A DNA stretch of 58,998 nucleotides from a virus. Below are positions 32,038 to 39,857 of this stretch, one piece after another. The number at the start of each line of letters is the position of its first letter. Position 1 is the stretch's first letter. The notes beneath the pieces are model-generated. The model saw only the letters and a list, made by a program, of their open reading frames with translations, did no database searches and had not been told where the DNA came from. A program made the position numbers and the translations under genes. The stretch is from positions 1 through 58,998 of IMG/VR virus record IMGVR_UViG_3300012206_000008; one strand, written 5' to 3'.

Positions 32038-32249
32038 TGTAGTTTTCCTCTGCATCCTGGACAAACTGAGAGCGGGTCAGCATCAGGCGCAATGCGGTAT
32101 TCATAGGTCAGTGTCCGCTCATAATTGACGGTCGTGGTTAGTTCTTGTAGAGGTATTCCTTGAGGAAGACTGGTACGCTTAAACCTCCATATGCTCCGTC
32201 GATAGAGAGGAGTGCCACAATTGGCACATCTGCCTAGTTCATCGCTCAT
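32034..32249 (-). CDS. Small zinc-ribbon protein
   Basis: 71 residues with CANCGTP near the N-terminus and CPGCRGK at the C-terminus, a split zinc ribbon around a basic section (RRSIWRFKRTSL). Overlaps neighbours. Function unknown. Confidence 0.5.
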   Translation of the reverse strand: MSDELGRCANCGTPLYRRSIWRFKRTSLPQGIPLQELTTTVNYERTLTYEYRIAPDADPLSVCPGCRGKLQ

Positions 32250-32754
32250 TGTACTTGTTCCATATCTTCCAGGCTTCCGGTACTAGCTCTGCATTTTCGT
32301 AGAGGTTTCCAATAATCTCGACACCGAGTACATCGGGATTAGAGCGGATCGCCTCACTGATCTTTTGCAAGTCAGAAATGTCCCATCCTACTACAAAGGT
32401 TTCGGTCACGGTGGTGATATCGCTTTCCTTGACACCTTCTGGCAAGTGTAGCCATGGCTCATTCCCAAACTTGCTAAAGTCATTGCCGGCAAAGTACCCA
32501 CGCCTAATGATATCACCTTCAAAAATCAATTTGTTATCCTTGTCCTTCAAGGTGGTGTATTGCATCAATGCCATATTTTTTGCCACGATGAAATAGAAGT
32601 ACTTCCCATTGACAATCTCCATCTTGTGCTTGTATTGCTGGAAAGTTTCATCGTCGTCATGCATCTCGACATACACCAGATGCTCAAAGGGATAGGCGTT
32701 CTGGTACATATGTCCATATTCGATATCCCAGGCGCGGAATTTTGTCTCTTTCAT
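32239..32754 (-). CDS. YopX family protein
   Basis: 171 residues. YopX hallmarks: MKETKFRAWDIEYGHM at the start and LMQYTTLKDKDNKLIFEGDIIR around 63-84, then a C-terminal VLGVEIIGNLYEN strand. The family is widespread in phages; its role is not known. A second, shorter YopX-like protein is at 44852. Confidence 0.8.
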   Translation of the reverse strand: MKETKFRAWDIEYGHMYQNAYPFEHLVYVEMHDDDETFQQYKHKMEIVNGKYFYFIVAKNMALMQYTTLKDKDNKLIFEGDIIRRGYFAGNDFSKFGNEPWLHLPEGVKESDITTVTETFVVGWDISDLQKISEAIRSNPDVLGVEIIGNLYENAELVPEAWKIWNKYNER

Positions 32755-33086
32755 GATGCTTTCTCTCTGAGCGTAGCTTTCTCTCTCAGCAATTGTATCA
32801 CTTCATCGATTTGATGTGGCTTCCAGATATAGACTTCTACCCCTGGACATGTTGAGAGGGTAGCAATCCAGGTTTTTTGTTCTGGACGTAACCGGCCTTT
32901 TTCTGTTTTGAGTTCTGCCATGATACATCTTCCAGGTTTGGTCATCACTAAATCAACAAATCCTCTTTGGCATCGTCGGCTATCAAAAGTGTGATAAACG
33001 AGATAGCCTAGCAGTTCAGCGGCTTGGATGATTGTAGATTGAAAGTCTCGCTCACTTACTGATTGGTACAGCATCTTCTTGCTCAT
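32751..33086 (-). CDS. VRR-NUC nuclease
   Basis: 111 residues. VRR-NUC core: ERDFQSTIIQAAELLGY, GFVDLVMTKPGRCIMAELKTEKGRLRPEQKTW with the D..E.K catalytic pattern, then VEVYIWKPHQIDEVIQLL. Stand-alone phage members are Holliday-junction-type or endonucleases. ATGA overlap with YopX. Confidence 0.82.
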   Translation of the reverse strand: MSKKMLYQSVSERDFQSTIIQAAELLGYLVYHTFDSRRCQRGFVDLVMTKPGRCIMAELKTEKGRLRPEQKTWIATLSTCPGVEVYIWKPHQIDEVIQLLREKATLREKAS

Positions 33087-33104
33087 GATAGCCTCTCTTT
33101 GGCG

Positions 33105-33434
33105 TCAGAATGCTTCTGGTACGTCCTCTTTCTGCATACTCTGCCGATTGTACTGTATCGCAGAAACTTGCTCTGTGGTGGGCAACACAACTGGCATTTT
33201 CACCGTGTTCTGGGTGATATATCCAGATATTCTATGCTCCTCGACAAAGGGACAGGCATAAATTTCTCTCCCCTGAAGCACTTCTCGATGCATAGGAACT
33301 TGGTGTTCAGGGCAAAGCGAGCCGATGTAGTGGTGGTATCCTTGCCAGTGCTGACGTTCTATCTCACGTCCTTTGTGAAGCCAATGCCAGTACCATTGTT
33401 CAAGGTCTGCCGTGTCTATCTCAATTCGTCCCAT
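33105..33434 (-). CDS. Hypothetical protein
   Basis: 109 residues; aromatic N-terminus (WYWHWLHKGREIERQHWQGYHHY) and two Cys with several His that might bind metal. Overlaps the HicB-like gene by 19 bases. Function unknown. Confidence 0.45.
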   Translation of the reverse strand: MGRIEIDTADLEQWYWHWLHKGREIERQHWQGYHHYIGSLCPEHQVPMHREVLQGREIYACPFVEEHRISGYITQNTVKMPVVLPTTEQVSAIQYNRQSMQKEDVPEAF

Positions 33435-33619
33435 GCTGTACCCTCTTTTTCTGTATCTATCAGCGTTTCTAGCACTTCTTGTCCATGTCTCGCCGCTTCA
33501 ACGTAGGTATCACCATGAGTACAGGGCATGAGCACCCCGCGAGACTGCCATTGCGGCAAGGTGACGACGTAGCAGTGGTCTGCTTCGGAGTATTCAATGA
33601 GCATAGTGTATTTGAGCAC
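33416..33619 (-). CDS. Orphan HicB-like antitoxin domain
   Basis: 67 residues matching the HicB N-terminal RNase-H-like fold: MLKYTMLIEYSEADHCYVVT then LPQWQ..MPCTHGDTYVEAARHGQEVLETL. No DNA-binding tail and no HicA toxin next to it. Might neutralise a host HicA; that is inference. Confidence 0.7.
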   Translation of the reverse strand: MLKYTMLIEYSEADHCYVVTLPQWQSRGVLMPCTHGDTYVEAARHGQEVLETLIDTEKEGTAWDELR

Positions 33620-33621
33620 GG

Positions 33622-34014
33622 CTAATCCTCAATTCTTGTTGGCATCATAGCTACATCGGCATGCCTGCGCAACTTAATCAGGCGCACAATCCCGAATATG
33701 CCGAACTGTGACCACAGTTCCCGCACGCGCTTATCGAACTGAATACCATGCTCGCGTTCCAATTGGAGCAACAAGATGGCGTTGGTGTTCGCCCACACGT
33801 GACCTGTACGACGGTCAAGGTCAGCTTTTGCTTGTGCGGTTTCGTCTGTCAGTGGGATATCAGGCTGTGTGTGGATGATAGGCTCTTGTGAAGAGGGTGG
33901 GTCAATCCAGAGATTGTTGACGGCTTTTTCGAGGCGTTTAAGCAGGTAGCCTAATCCAATCAGGGTCAGGGACAAGCACAATAAGAAGATGAGTATTTCT
34001 CTTTCAGTGGACAT
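33622..34014 (-). CDS. Membrane protein with soluble C-terminus
   Basis: 130 residues from ATG 34014 (GAGGGA site). One N-terminal TM helix (LIFLLCLSLTLIGLGYLLKRL), then a soluble charged domain (LLLQLEREHGIQFDKRVREL). Function unknown. Confidence 0.5.
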   Translation of the reverse strand: MSTEREILIFLLCLSLTLIGLGYLLKRLEKAVNNLWIDPPSSQEPIIHTQPDIPLTDETAQAKADLDRRTGHVWANTNAILLLQLEREHGIQFDKRVRELWSQFGIFGIVRLIKLRRHADVAMMPTRIED

Positions 34015-34094
34015 ATTTCCCTCACAACGACGTAACACCCGCACAATGATGGACGTATTTCTCTGCATTGTACCACAGCAATTCGTACAACAAA

Positions 34095-34118
34095 AAGGCT
34101 GGGTATCTGACCAGCCTT
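34095..34118 (-). terminator. Terminator after the 34123 gene
   Basis: AAGGCTGG (34095-34102) and CCAGCCTT (34111-34118). On the minus strand the stem is followed by TTTTTG, so it would end the upstream leftward operon. Confidence 0.65.
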
Positions 34119-34122
34119 GCCA

Positions 34123-34410
34123 CTACTCTTCTTGCAACTTATGGGCATATGTCCTTTCTATTGTATTGGCTACCACTTGCAATGTCGCATTTCTTTTTGC
34201 GCATTCAGGGTATATCTCGCGTCGATTGAGGTTGCCTCGTAGTTGCTCGACCAGCGTCTCGACTCGGCCTTTGCGTATGGCATCACTGAGCAAGTGAGCC
34301 ACGAAATCATAGTCCAGAGACAACAACCGTATGAGATTGCTGTCCTGGACTGCTTTCAGGTTGGTGGCTATCTGGCGGTAGCGAGCCGCCAGGGAGGAGA
34401 GAGAGGTCAT
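34123..34410 (-). CDS. Hypothetical helical protein
   Basis: 95 residues, helical with many Arg/Leu (DFVAHLLSDAIRKGRVETLVEQL). ATGA overlap with the gene upstream. Last gene of the operon from the promoter at 35368. Function unknown. Confidence 0.5.
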   Translation of the reverse strand: MTSLSSLAARYRQIATNLKAVQDSNLIRLLSLDYDFVAHLLSDAIRKGRVETLVEQLRGNLNRREIYPECAKRNATLQVVANTIERTYAHKLQEE

Positions 34411-35309
34411 GCGATCATCTCTTCCTCTTTTGGCATATCACGCTCAAAGTACGATGGCACGCTCTGAAGGGAGAGCCAGGCCGCTTCTAACTCAGCTTTC
34501 TGATTGGCTTCTTGCTCTTTCCTGATGACTATCGCACACTCTCGGCAGGCATTCAGGCGATGGTCAAGCGTGCCCCACTCGCAATAGGAGCAACAGGGCT
34601 TCTGGCACCGTGGGCATTGTTTGCTCGTATGCTTGCCACAAGTACAGCGTGGCAAGCCGAGATACTTTGCAATATAATCCAGTTGATGAGATTGAATAGA
34701 CTCATCACTATACGCACCGTCTCGGCAATACGAAGGGACTGCATGGAAGATGATATTTTCCCAGGTGTAGCCCTCTTGATGGACACGTGCCTTGAGAGAA
34801 GCGAGACGCTTGCTTAATGCCTCTTGACGTGCGCTATGACATTGCTCCGCATAGGCTTCGATGGAAGAGGGTGTGAGGATGGATGGAGGTTCAACCTGCT
34901 CAGCACTCGGTTGGGCGCACAAGGAAGCCTCAACCGTGGCAACAGGCTCTTGCTCAGAGGCTTTGCGTGTATCTTCCTGCTTTGCGATAGTGAGGAAGTA
35001 GGCGTTGGCTTCCTCACTATTCATCTTCTTGTTCTCAGTTGAGTTGACGAGGTTCAAGAACATGTTTTGCGCCTCAACCTGCTCAACCGTGGAAGCCTCT
35101 TGCATCTTCTCAATAACGGGCTGTTGTGGTAACGGCAGGTCAGCAATCTGTGCTTGTTTGCTACGTGTGCGTGGGTTCATCGCATCAGCAGCACGCTTGG
35201 CACTGCCATACGACTTGAAATTGCGACGAACAATCTTGCCTTGCTCGTCGATAATGCTGTAGCGATAGGTCGCGCCGTCGGTCGTGGTGGTCTGGACTGT
35301 ATAGGTCAT
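34407..35309 (-). CDS. Cys-rich zinc protein, first gene of a repressor-controlled operon
   Basis: 300 residues from ATG 35309 with AAGGAG. N-terminal strand section (TTTTDGATYRYSIIDEQGKI), long polar linker rich in Gln/Glu/Ser, then a C-terminal cluster of zinc ribbons (CTCGKHTSKQCPRCQKPCCSYC and CREC, about residues 224-258). May bind nucleic acid. Driven by the consensus promoter at 35368-35396 with an operator in its spacer, so likely silenced by a phage repressor. Confidence 0.6.
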   Translation of the reverse strand: MTYTVQTTTTDGATYRYSIIDEQGKIVRRNFKSYGSAKRAADAMNPRTRSKQAQIADLPLPQQPVIEKMQEASTVEQVEAQNMFLNLVNSTENKKMNSEEANAYFLTIAKQEDTRKASEQEPVATVEASLCAQPSAEQVEPPSILTPSSIEAYAEQCHSARQEALSKRLASLKARVHQEGYTWENIIFHAVPSYCRDGAYSDESIQSHQLDYIAKYLGLPRCTCGKHTSKQCPRCQKPCCSYCEWGTLDHRLNACRECAIVIRKEQEANQKAELEAAWLSLQSVPSYFERDMPKEEEMIA

Positions 35310-35367
35310 GGGTGTTCTCCTTCGTGAGTGTTTGGTTGGATGGGCCACTTGCTCATCTCTTGGTTTT

Positions 35368-35396
35368 ATTATACCATTGCTTTATGGTATTGTCAA
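35368..35396 (-). promoter_or_regulatory. Consensus promoter with operator in spacer (site 1)
   Basis: Minus strand TTGACA (35391-35396) and TATAAT (35368-35373), both perfect, spacer 17. The spacer holds the palindrome ATACCAT-tgcttt-ATGGTAT (plus-strand 35371-35390). Drives 34407-35309. The same word recurs in two more promoters nearby. Confidence 0.75.
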
Positions 35397-35731
35397 GAGA
35401 TTTGAACACCAATATTTACCATATCGGCACGGTTTTCATTTTGTGTTGCTTTGTTCGTTCTTTTATAGTGACCACGGTAACGTTTGATGAACTCGACACG
35501 CCAGCGATAGTACTGGTGGGCACTGCCGATATTTTTCCCTGGTACAGCTTCCAACCATTTTTGACGGATAAGGTCAGGAAGAAGTTTGGTATTTACTTCT
35601 AATATATCCGCAGCTTCACGCGGGGTGAGTAAGTCAAAGGCGGTGTGCCCTAACTCTGCAATTAGTTCAAATTTATGGCTCTCTAAGAGCGTTTTTGCTC
35701 TCTCAACAGGTTTGTGTTTATTCTTTGTCAT
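35393..35731 (-). CDS. Putative repressor/HTH protein of the switch region
   Basis: 112 residues from ATG 35731 with AAGAAAGG. Residues 30-60 form an HTH-like unit (DLLTPREAADILEVNTKLLPDLIRQKWLEAV), followed by a basic C-terminus (RWRVEFIKRYRGHYKRTNKATQ). It lies among three operator-bearing promoters, one of which is its own. Best candidate for the regulator binding CCATTGCTTTATGG, but this is position-based inference. Confidence 0.6.
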   Translation of the reverse strand: MTKNKHKPVERAKTLLESHKFELIAELGHTAFDLLTPREAADILEVNTKLLPDLIRQKWLEAVPGKNIGSAHQYYRWRVEFIKRYRGHYKRTNKATQNENRADMVNIGVQIS

Positions 35732-35770
35732 GATTTTGCCTTTCTTGATGGATACATAATTTTCTCTCTT

Positions 35771-35799
35771 AGAATACCATAAAGGCATGTTTTTTGCAA
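35771..35799 (-). promoter_or_regulatory. Promoter with operator in spacer (site 2)
   Basis: Minus strand TTGCAA (35794-35799) and TATTCT (35771-35776), spacer 17 containing CATGCCTTTATGG. Drives the HTH gene at 35393. Confidence 0.6.
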
Positions 35800-35824
35800 G
35801 AGGCAAAAACTCAGATAAAATTGC

Positions 35825-35853
35825 TTGACTTTTCCATTGCTTTATGGTATTAT
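35825..35853 (+). promoter_or_regulatory. Promoter with operator in spacer (site 3)
   Basis: Plus strand TTGACT (35825-35830) and TATTAT (35848-35853), spacer 17 containing CCATTGCTTTATGG, 14 bases identical to site 1. Drives the rightward recombination operon from 36145. Confidence 0.7.
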
Positions 35854-36144
35854 GATATCAGTGAAACAAACAAAGCACTTGTACCTGAACAATCTAGCCA
35901 ACCGGACAGCCAAGCAAAGCCTCTCAGTCATTGACTGATACAGAGGATAGCCTGATAAGCGTACAAAGGAAGGCACACACAGTCAGACAAGCAGACAGAG
36001 AGGTGTAAGTCCTCTCCTGACTCTTGACCGCGAGTGCGTGGTCAAACAAAAAAGAAACCTCCCTCGCAATGAGAGAGGCCAGTGTACCGCCAGGGCCAGG
36101 AACGTTCACCGCTTCACCCTGGCGGCGTAGGAAGGAAGCATATC
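35854..36144 (+). promoter_or_regulatory. Long structured 5' leader
   Basis: 291 bases between promoter site 3 and ATG 36145 without a convincing gene. Hairpins: CCTC-TCAGTC/GACTGA-GAGG (35920-35946), GAGAGG/CCTCTC (35998/36011), TTGACC/GGTCAA (36024/36040), CTC/GAG around 36066, and CCGCCAGGG/CCCTGGCGG (36087-36095/36117-36125) just before the SD. Suggests RNA-level control. Confidence 0.5.
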
Positions 36145-36543
36145 ATGGCAAAGCAAGTAACACAAGTAGTCATTCTCGAAAGAGATTTCATTGTTCGTAC
36201 CGGCAAGAGCCTGTATCGTACCCTCTCAAGCGATGGGGTCACGAAGTACTACACCATCCTTGACCCAAAGGGGGGGCAGGACTTCTGTGAGTGCAAAGGG
36301 AACGCTGAGTATCATGTGTGGTGTCGGCACCTTAAGGCATGTGCCGCCTTTGAGATGCGCCTCTCCCTTGCCGACGGTGCATTCACCCCAGCTCATGCCG
36401 AGATGGTGAAAGAGGCGCATCGCCTGTATGATGGACGCAACGAGATGGACGCGGCGTATACCGAGCGGTTCAAGCGCCAGGTTAAGAGCGGTGCCGAGGA
36501 AGCTGCTGACAGTGATTTCAGATGGTCATTTGAATCATGGTGA
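36145..36543 (+). CDS. SWIM-type zinc-finger protein
   Basis: 132 residues from ATG 36145 (GGAAGGAAG). FCECKGNAEYHVWCRHLKAC (about 50-69) is the C-x-C...C-x-H pattern of SWIM zinc fingers, used for DNA or protein binding in recombination and transposase-type proteins. First gene of the rightward early operon. Stop overlaps the next ATG. Confidence 0.65.
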   Translation: MAKQVTQVVILERDFIVRTGKSLYRTLSSDGVTKYYTILDPKGGQDFCECKGNAEYHVWCRHLKACAAFEMRLSLADGAFTPAHAEMVKEAHRLYDGRNEMDAAYTERFKRQVKSGAEEAADSDFRWSFESW

Positions 36544-36749
36544 AAGACTTTGTGGGTAATTTGTGGGAGATGGACAACCTTCTCCCGCATTGGGAGGATG
36601 ACAATCATATCGATTGTGCCTACTGTTACCGGACCGAGCATGGTGAGTTTCCGCCTGTGATGCCAGCGAATGTGTGTAGTGTGCATCTGGCATGGTTGGA
36701 AGCCAGATATCGTGAATTGTTGATAGAGCGGAAACGCGAAGAAAGATAG
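36537..36749 (+). CDS. Hypothetical protein with zinc half-sites
   Basis: 70 residues with CAYCY and later NVCSVH, a possible CCCH zinc site, and a basic tail (LLIERKREER). Overlaps the SWIM gene by 7 bases. Function unknown. Confidence 0.5.
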   Translation: MVKDFVGNLWEMDNLLPHWEDDNHIDCAYCYRTEHGEFPPVMPANVCSVHLAWLEARYRELLIERKREER

Positions 36750-36760
36750 GAGAAACATTT

Positions 36761-37318
36761 ATGGCAATAACACAGCAAGTCACCTCTGAATTGTCCATTA
36801 AGCGGGTGGCTGCTTACTTCAAGCAGTCACACAAAGACACCGCGATTAGCGTCCAGCGTGTTGAGGATGAGTTTCTCATCTCAGATCGCTTCATTGCGGT
36901 CAAGGTGCCTGCCCATCCTGACCTGTTTCCCTATGTCCACTTTGAGGCCAGTTGGGAACGTGCTAGTTTTGCCGCAAAAGAGATGGTGAGTACTGAGGGT
37001 GGCCCTGATATTGCTCGCCTTTGGGATATACATTGTGAGGATGACATCAAGCAAACCCTCACCATGACGCACTACCTCTTTGAGATAGCCGGTGTACGTA
37101 ACAAGTCAGGGAAGTTGCATCGCAAGCTGACTCTCTCTGAGCTGAATGTTCAGACACGGGAGACCCTGATTGACAAGAAGTTCTGTGATTTGCTCAGTCC
37201 TGATATTGATGAGTGCGAGGGCTTTCTCTTTGAGCAAGGAGAAAAGGATACGCCGGTTCTGGTATCGGCGCGAAATGGGAGAGTTGCCCTGTTCATGCCG
37301 ATGGCGAATAAACGATAG
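36761..37318 (+). CDS. Hypothetical early protein
   Basis: 185 residues preceded by AGGAGAAAC. Mixed alpha/beta with EDEFLISDRFIAVKVPAHPDL and a central DIKQTLTMTHYLFE. It lies directly before the annealing-type protein, so a recombination-partner role is possible. No family recognised. Confidence 0.5.
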   Translation: MAITQQVTSELSIKRVAAYFKQSHKDTAISVQRVEDEFLISDRFIAVKVPAHPDLFPYVHFEASWERASFAAKEMVSTEGGPDIARLWDIHCEDDIKQTLTMTHYLFEIAGVRNKSGKLHRKLTLSELNVQTRETLIDKKFCDLLSPDIDECEGFLFEQGEKDTPVLVSARNGRVALFMPMANKR

Positions 37319-37357
37319 TCGTTTTGTAGTTGGGGCTTCGGCCCCAGGAGGTTTAGT

Positions 37358-37942
37358 ATGGCATTCAATCCTGTTGAACATTTATCCAAGTTGCAAAATA
37401 AAGAGTATCTTGAAATTAAATGGCGAATTGCCTGGTTTCGAGATAAATATCCGCAGGGAAGTATCGAAACGACCTTGTTGCATATTGACCTGGAAAAACA
37501 GATAGCCGTCTTCAAGGCCACTGTCAAAGATACTGAGGGCGGTATTGGTGAGGGTCATGGTTCTGAGACGGTCAAAGACTTTCGTGATTTTATTGAGAAA
37601 GCTGAAACCAAGGCCATTGGTCGCGCCTTAGCAGTTTTAGGGTATGGAACTCAATTTGCACCTGAGATTGAAGAGGGTGAACGGATTGCCGATAGTCCTG
37701 TCGAGCGAAAGGGATTGAAACACCTCATAGCACCCTCTGAAGTCGATGCTATCCGCACTGCCTGGGCTTCTGCCTACAACATCGCCTCTGAGCAAGTCAT
37801 GGCACGCTGGGCCAAGTACAAGCCCTATGCGCTGGGCTCACAGATAGCCGATAGCGACCTAACGACGGCGCATCTGGCAAAGATGAGTGCTGATATTGAC
37901 AAACAAAAAGCCACGAGCAGCAATGGAGCAAGCGGCAAGTAG
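37358..37942 (+). CDS. Putative ssDNA-annealing/recombination protein
   Basis: 194 residues preceded by AGGAGG. Contains YLEIKWRIAWFRDKYPQGSI, an alternating beta section, and FIEKAETKAIGRALAVLGYGT (about 84-104), reminiscent of the basic motif before the G-x-G turn in Rad52/Erf/Sak-like annealing proteins. C-terminus is helical and Lys-rich. I call the family with caution; it could be another phage ssDNA-binding type. Confidence 0.5.
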   Translation: MAFNPVEHLSKLQNKEYLEIKWRIAWFRDKYPQGSIETTLLHIDLEKQIAVFKATVKDTEGGIGEGHGSETVKDFRDFIEKAETKAIGRALAVLGYGTQFAPEIEEGERIADSPVERKGLKHLIAPSEVDAIRTAWASAYNIASEQVMARWAKYKPYALGSQIADSDLTTAHLAKMSADIDKQKATSSNGASGK

Positions 37943-37994
37943 TCGAGAGGGTGTCATCCGCGAGGGTGGCACCTTTCCAAGAAAGGATACCCCT

Positions 37995-38213
37995 ATGTGG
38001 GGATGGCAATCATTAGACCGTCAAACGTTGGCATGGTATGAACCATACGAAAATGGCCTAGGCACGAAGGGCTGGGTTTCTGATGCCATTGCACCAGGCT
38101 TGTTCTTTGGAGTAGCAAAGCTCCACAAAACAGAAGAAGAAGCGGCGCAACGAGTTCAGGCTTTCTATCAATCGTACCTCAAATTGCAAGCAAGAAAGGA
38201 TAACCTCCAATGA
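37995..38213 (+). CDS. Small hypothetical protein
   Basis: 72 residues from ATG 37995 with AAGAAAGG; longer in-frame starts overlap the upstream gene. Aromatic N-terminus (MWGWQSLDRQTLAWYEPYE) and a helical C-terminus. Overlaps the next ATG. Function unknown. Confidence 0.5.
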   Translation: MWGWQSLDRQTLAWYEPYENGLGTKGWVSDAIAPGLFFGVAKLHKTEEEAAQRVQAFYQSYLKLQARKDNLQ

Positions 38214-38527
38214 CCCTCCAACAACGAGTACAGGCAGGAATCGCCCTGCTTGACGCACACAAGCCCGATTGGCGTGAGCATGTGTGGATTGATGGGCTGG
38301 ATATGGGCAGCAACACCGATGGGCTTCTAGAGCAAGTGTATGGCAATTGGACAAATGGCATAAGGATACTTGGCTTGAGGACGGCGCAAGGCTATGAATA
38401 TGGCTTCGATATTGCCTCTGCCGAAGGTACGTCGGAAGTCAACAAGAGGGAGTGGCACAAGTTGACCGAGGCTTGGAAACAAGCTATCAATTTTGTGCCA
38501 TTCCATGAAAAAGTGAGTGAGGAATGA
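38210..38527 (+). CDS. Hypothetical protein
   Basis: 105 residues. Starts LQQRVQAGIALLDAHKPDWREHV and ends with EWHKLTEAWKQAIN, a layout seen in small conserved phage proteins of unknown role. ATGA overlaps on both sides. Confidence 0.55.
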   Translation: MTLQQRVQAGIALLDAHKPDWREHVWIDGLDMGSNTDGLLEQVYGNWTNGIRILGLRTAQGYEYGFDIASAEGTSEVNKREWHKLTEAWKQAINFVPFHEKVSEE

Positions 38528-38808
38528 GCAATCTTCTCGATTGGTTCGGAAACGAAATACCAGAGCCAATAAAACCAGATTCGACGAGTCCGAACCCATG
38601 CGTGAATCTGTACGGCCCTGGCCCTGATGAAGCACAATGCAAGGATTGCACGCAGATAGCGGGCATTTGCAAAGCAAAAACCTATTACAAATGCCGCTTG
38701 CGTGAGAACACTCATGGCAAAGCGACCGACCACAAACTTCGTTGGTCAGCGTGCGCTAAATTCGTCAAGCGTGAAGGAAACATTCCGCTTTATGACGGAA
38801 GAGGCTAA
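38524..38808 (+). CDS. Cys-rich conserved phage protein
   Basis: 94 residues. Cys pattern CKDCTQIAGIC, YYKCRLRENTHG and TDHKLRWSACAKF matches a common phage protein with a KCxLR and DHxxxWxAC signature, likely zinc binding. Overlaps the upstream stop by ATGA. Function unknown. Confidence 0.6.
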   Translation: MSNLLDWFGNEIPEPIKPDSTSPNPCVNLYGPGPDEAQCKDCTQIAGICKAKTYYKCRLRENTHGKATDHKLRWSACAKFVKREGNIPLYDGRG

Positions 38809-38897
38809 TGTTTCTGGCAGTCTTGCCGATTCATACAGTATGCCCACTGAAAGGCATACACAACCAAAGTCAACTGTAGAAAGGTTCTTAATCAATC

Positions 38898-39392
38898 ATG
38901 AAAAACCCACGTAATCGCATCCTAACCGCCGTCCTGGCAGGAGCATTCCTCGCCCTGGTCATCGTCGCTCTCGTCTCGTTTGTGCCCGTCAGTGCTCATA
39001 TGATAGGTGGTACACCCAAGCCTGTACAGAATTGCCACTACCTTATCGGTGGGGCCTCACATCAACCGTGTGTCCACCAGCCCACGCTTCACCCTCTCAG
39101 CTTCACCGGTCTGGATTGCTTCAATGGCACCTGCCGTGCTTACCTGTCAAATAGCATCCTGATACCTGCTGGCAATTGGACGCTTTCTCTTGAGTGTGTT
39201 TACCCCGCAGCAGGATACCCCGACCAATACGATGTTTCGTACATCTGGAAACACAACGTCCAGTTGCCGCTTGAGATGCATGCTGCCCTCGTGTGCGATG
39301 GGAAGTATCACAGTGAGCCGTTCCACTTCAAGTTCTCACATCCGGTACAACTGATGACTAGCCGTCCGGTGTATGCCTTAGTCACGTTCTAG
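38898..39392 (+). CDS. Secreted protein with signal peptide
   Basis: 164 residues. N-terminal signal peptide (ILTAVLAGAFLALVIVALVS, cleavage near VSA), mature part beta-rich with about six Cys (QNCHYL, QPCVH, LDCFNGTC, LECV, LVCDG). AAAGG lies about 13 bases upstream, so translation may be weak. Not similar to the YSYWDG pair. A third exported product in a phage-like region. Confidence 0.55.
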   Translation: MKNPRNRILTAVLAGAFLALVIVALVSFVPVSAHMIGGTPKPVQNCHYLIGGASHQPCVHQPTLHPLSFTGLDCFNGTCRAYLSNSILIPAGNWTLSLECVYPAAGYPDQYDVSYIWKHNVQLPLEMHAALVCDGKYHSEPFHFKFSHPVQLMTSRPVYALVTF

Positions 39393-39400
39393 GTAAAAGT

Positions 39401-39428
39401 GAGGGATAGGTGAAAGCCTATCCCTCAG
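39401..39428 (+). terminator. Hairpin after the secreted-protein gene
   Basis: TGAGGGATAGG (39401-39411) pairs with CCTATCCCTCA (39418-39428), 11 bp. No T-run follows, so it may be an mRNA-stabilising or attenuating hairpin. Confidence 0.45.
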
Positions 39429-39444
39429 AAAGAAAAGAGAAACC

Positions 39445-39648
39445 ATGAAAAAACTGACGTTTTCCCCCAGAGAGACCTCTGGCAAAATCACCCAGAGAAC
39501 GGTCATAGAGAGCAAACTGTACGATTTTATCGCTGGTGATTTTGACACGGCTACATTCCACTATGGCAGTGGTGAACAGGTCGCGTTGGTCTGTGTCGAT
39601 GGTGTGGTGAAACGGCTTGATTGCCAGAAGGAAGGAAAGTCATCATGA
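39445..39648 (+). CDS. Small hypothetical protein
   Basis: 67 residues with AGAAAGAAAAGAG upstream; beta-rich (ESKLYDFIAGDFDTATFHYG, QVALVCVDGVVKRLD). Overlaps the next gene. Function unknown. Confidence 0.45.
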   Translation: MKKLTFSPRETSGKITQRTVIESKLYDFIAGDFDTATFHYGSGEQVALVCVDGVVKRLDCQKEGKSS

Positions 39649-39857
39649 AAGTCCGATTTGAACTCAAATGGAATGACATGTGGATAGGTGCGTATTGGAC
39701 AGCGCAATGGAGTCACGAGGTGGAAGCTCATGTCTGGCATGTTTGGATATGTTTCCTCCCTTGCTTGCCTCTCCATATCCAGGTGCTTCCCGTTGCTCAG
39801 CATACAATCAAATCATGGTTGAGTCCGTCTCAGAAAGGGAAATCATCATCATGCTAA
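39645..39857 (+). CDS. Small phage protein, Trp-rich
   Basis: 70 residues from ATG 39645 (GAAGGAAAG). Trp-rich N-terminus (MKVRFELKWNDMWIGAYW) and a LPCLPLHIQV motif, similar in look to a small phage protein family of unknown function. Overlaps both neighbours. Confidence 0.5.
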   Translation: MKVRFELKWNDMWIGAYWTAQWSHEVEAHVWHVWICFLPCLPLHIQVLPVAQHTIKSWLSPSQKGKSSSC

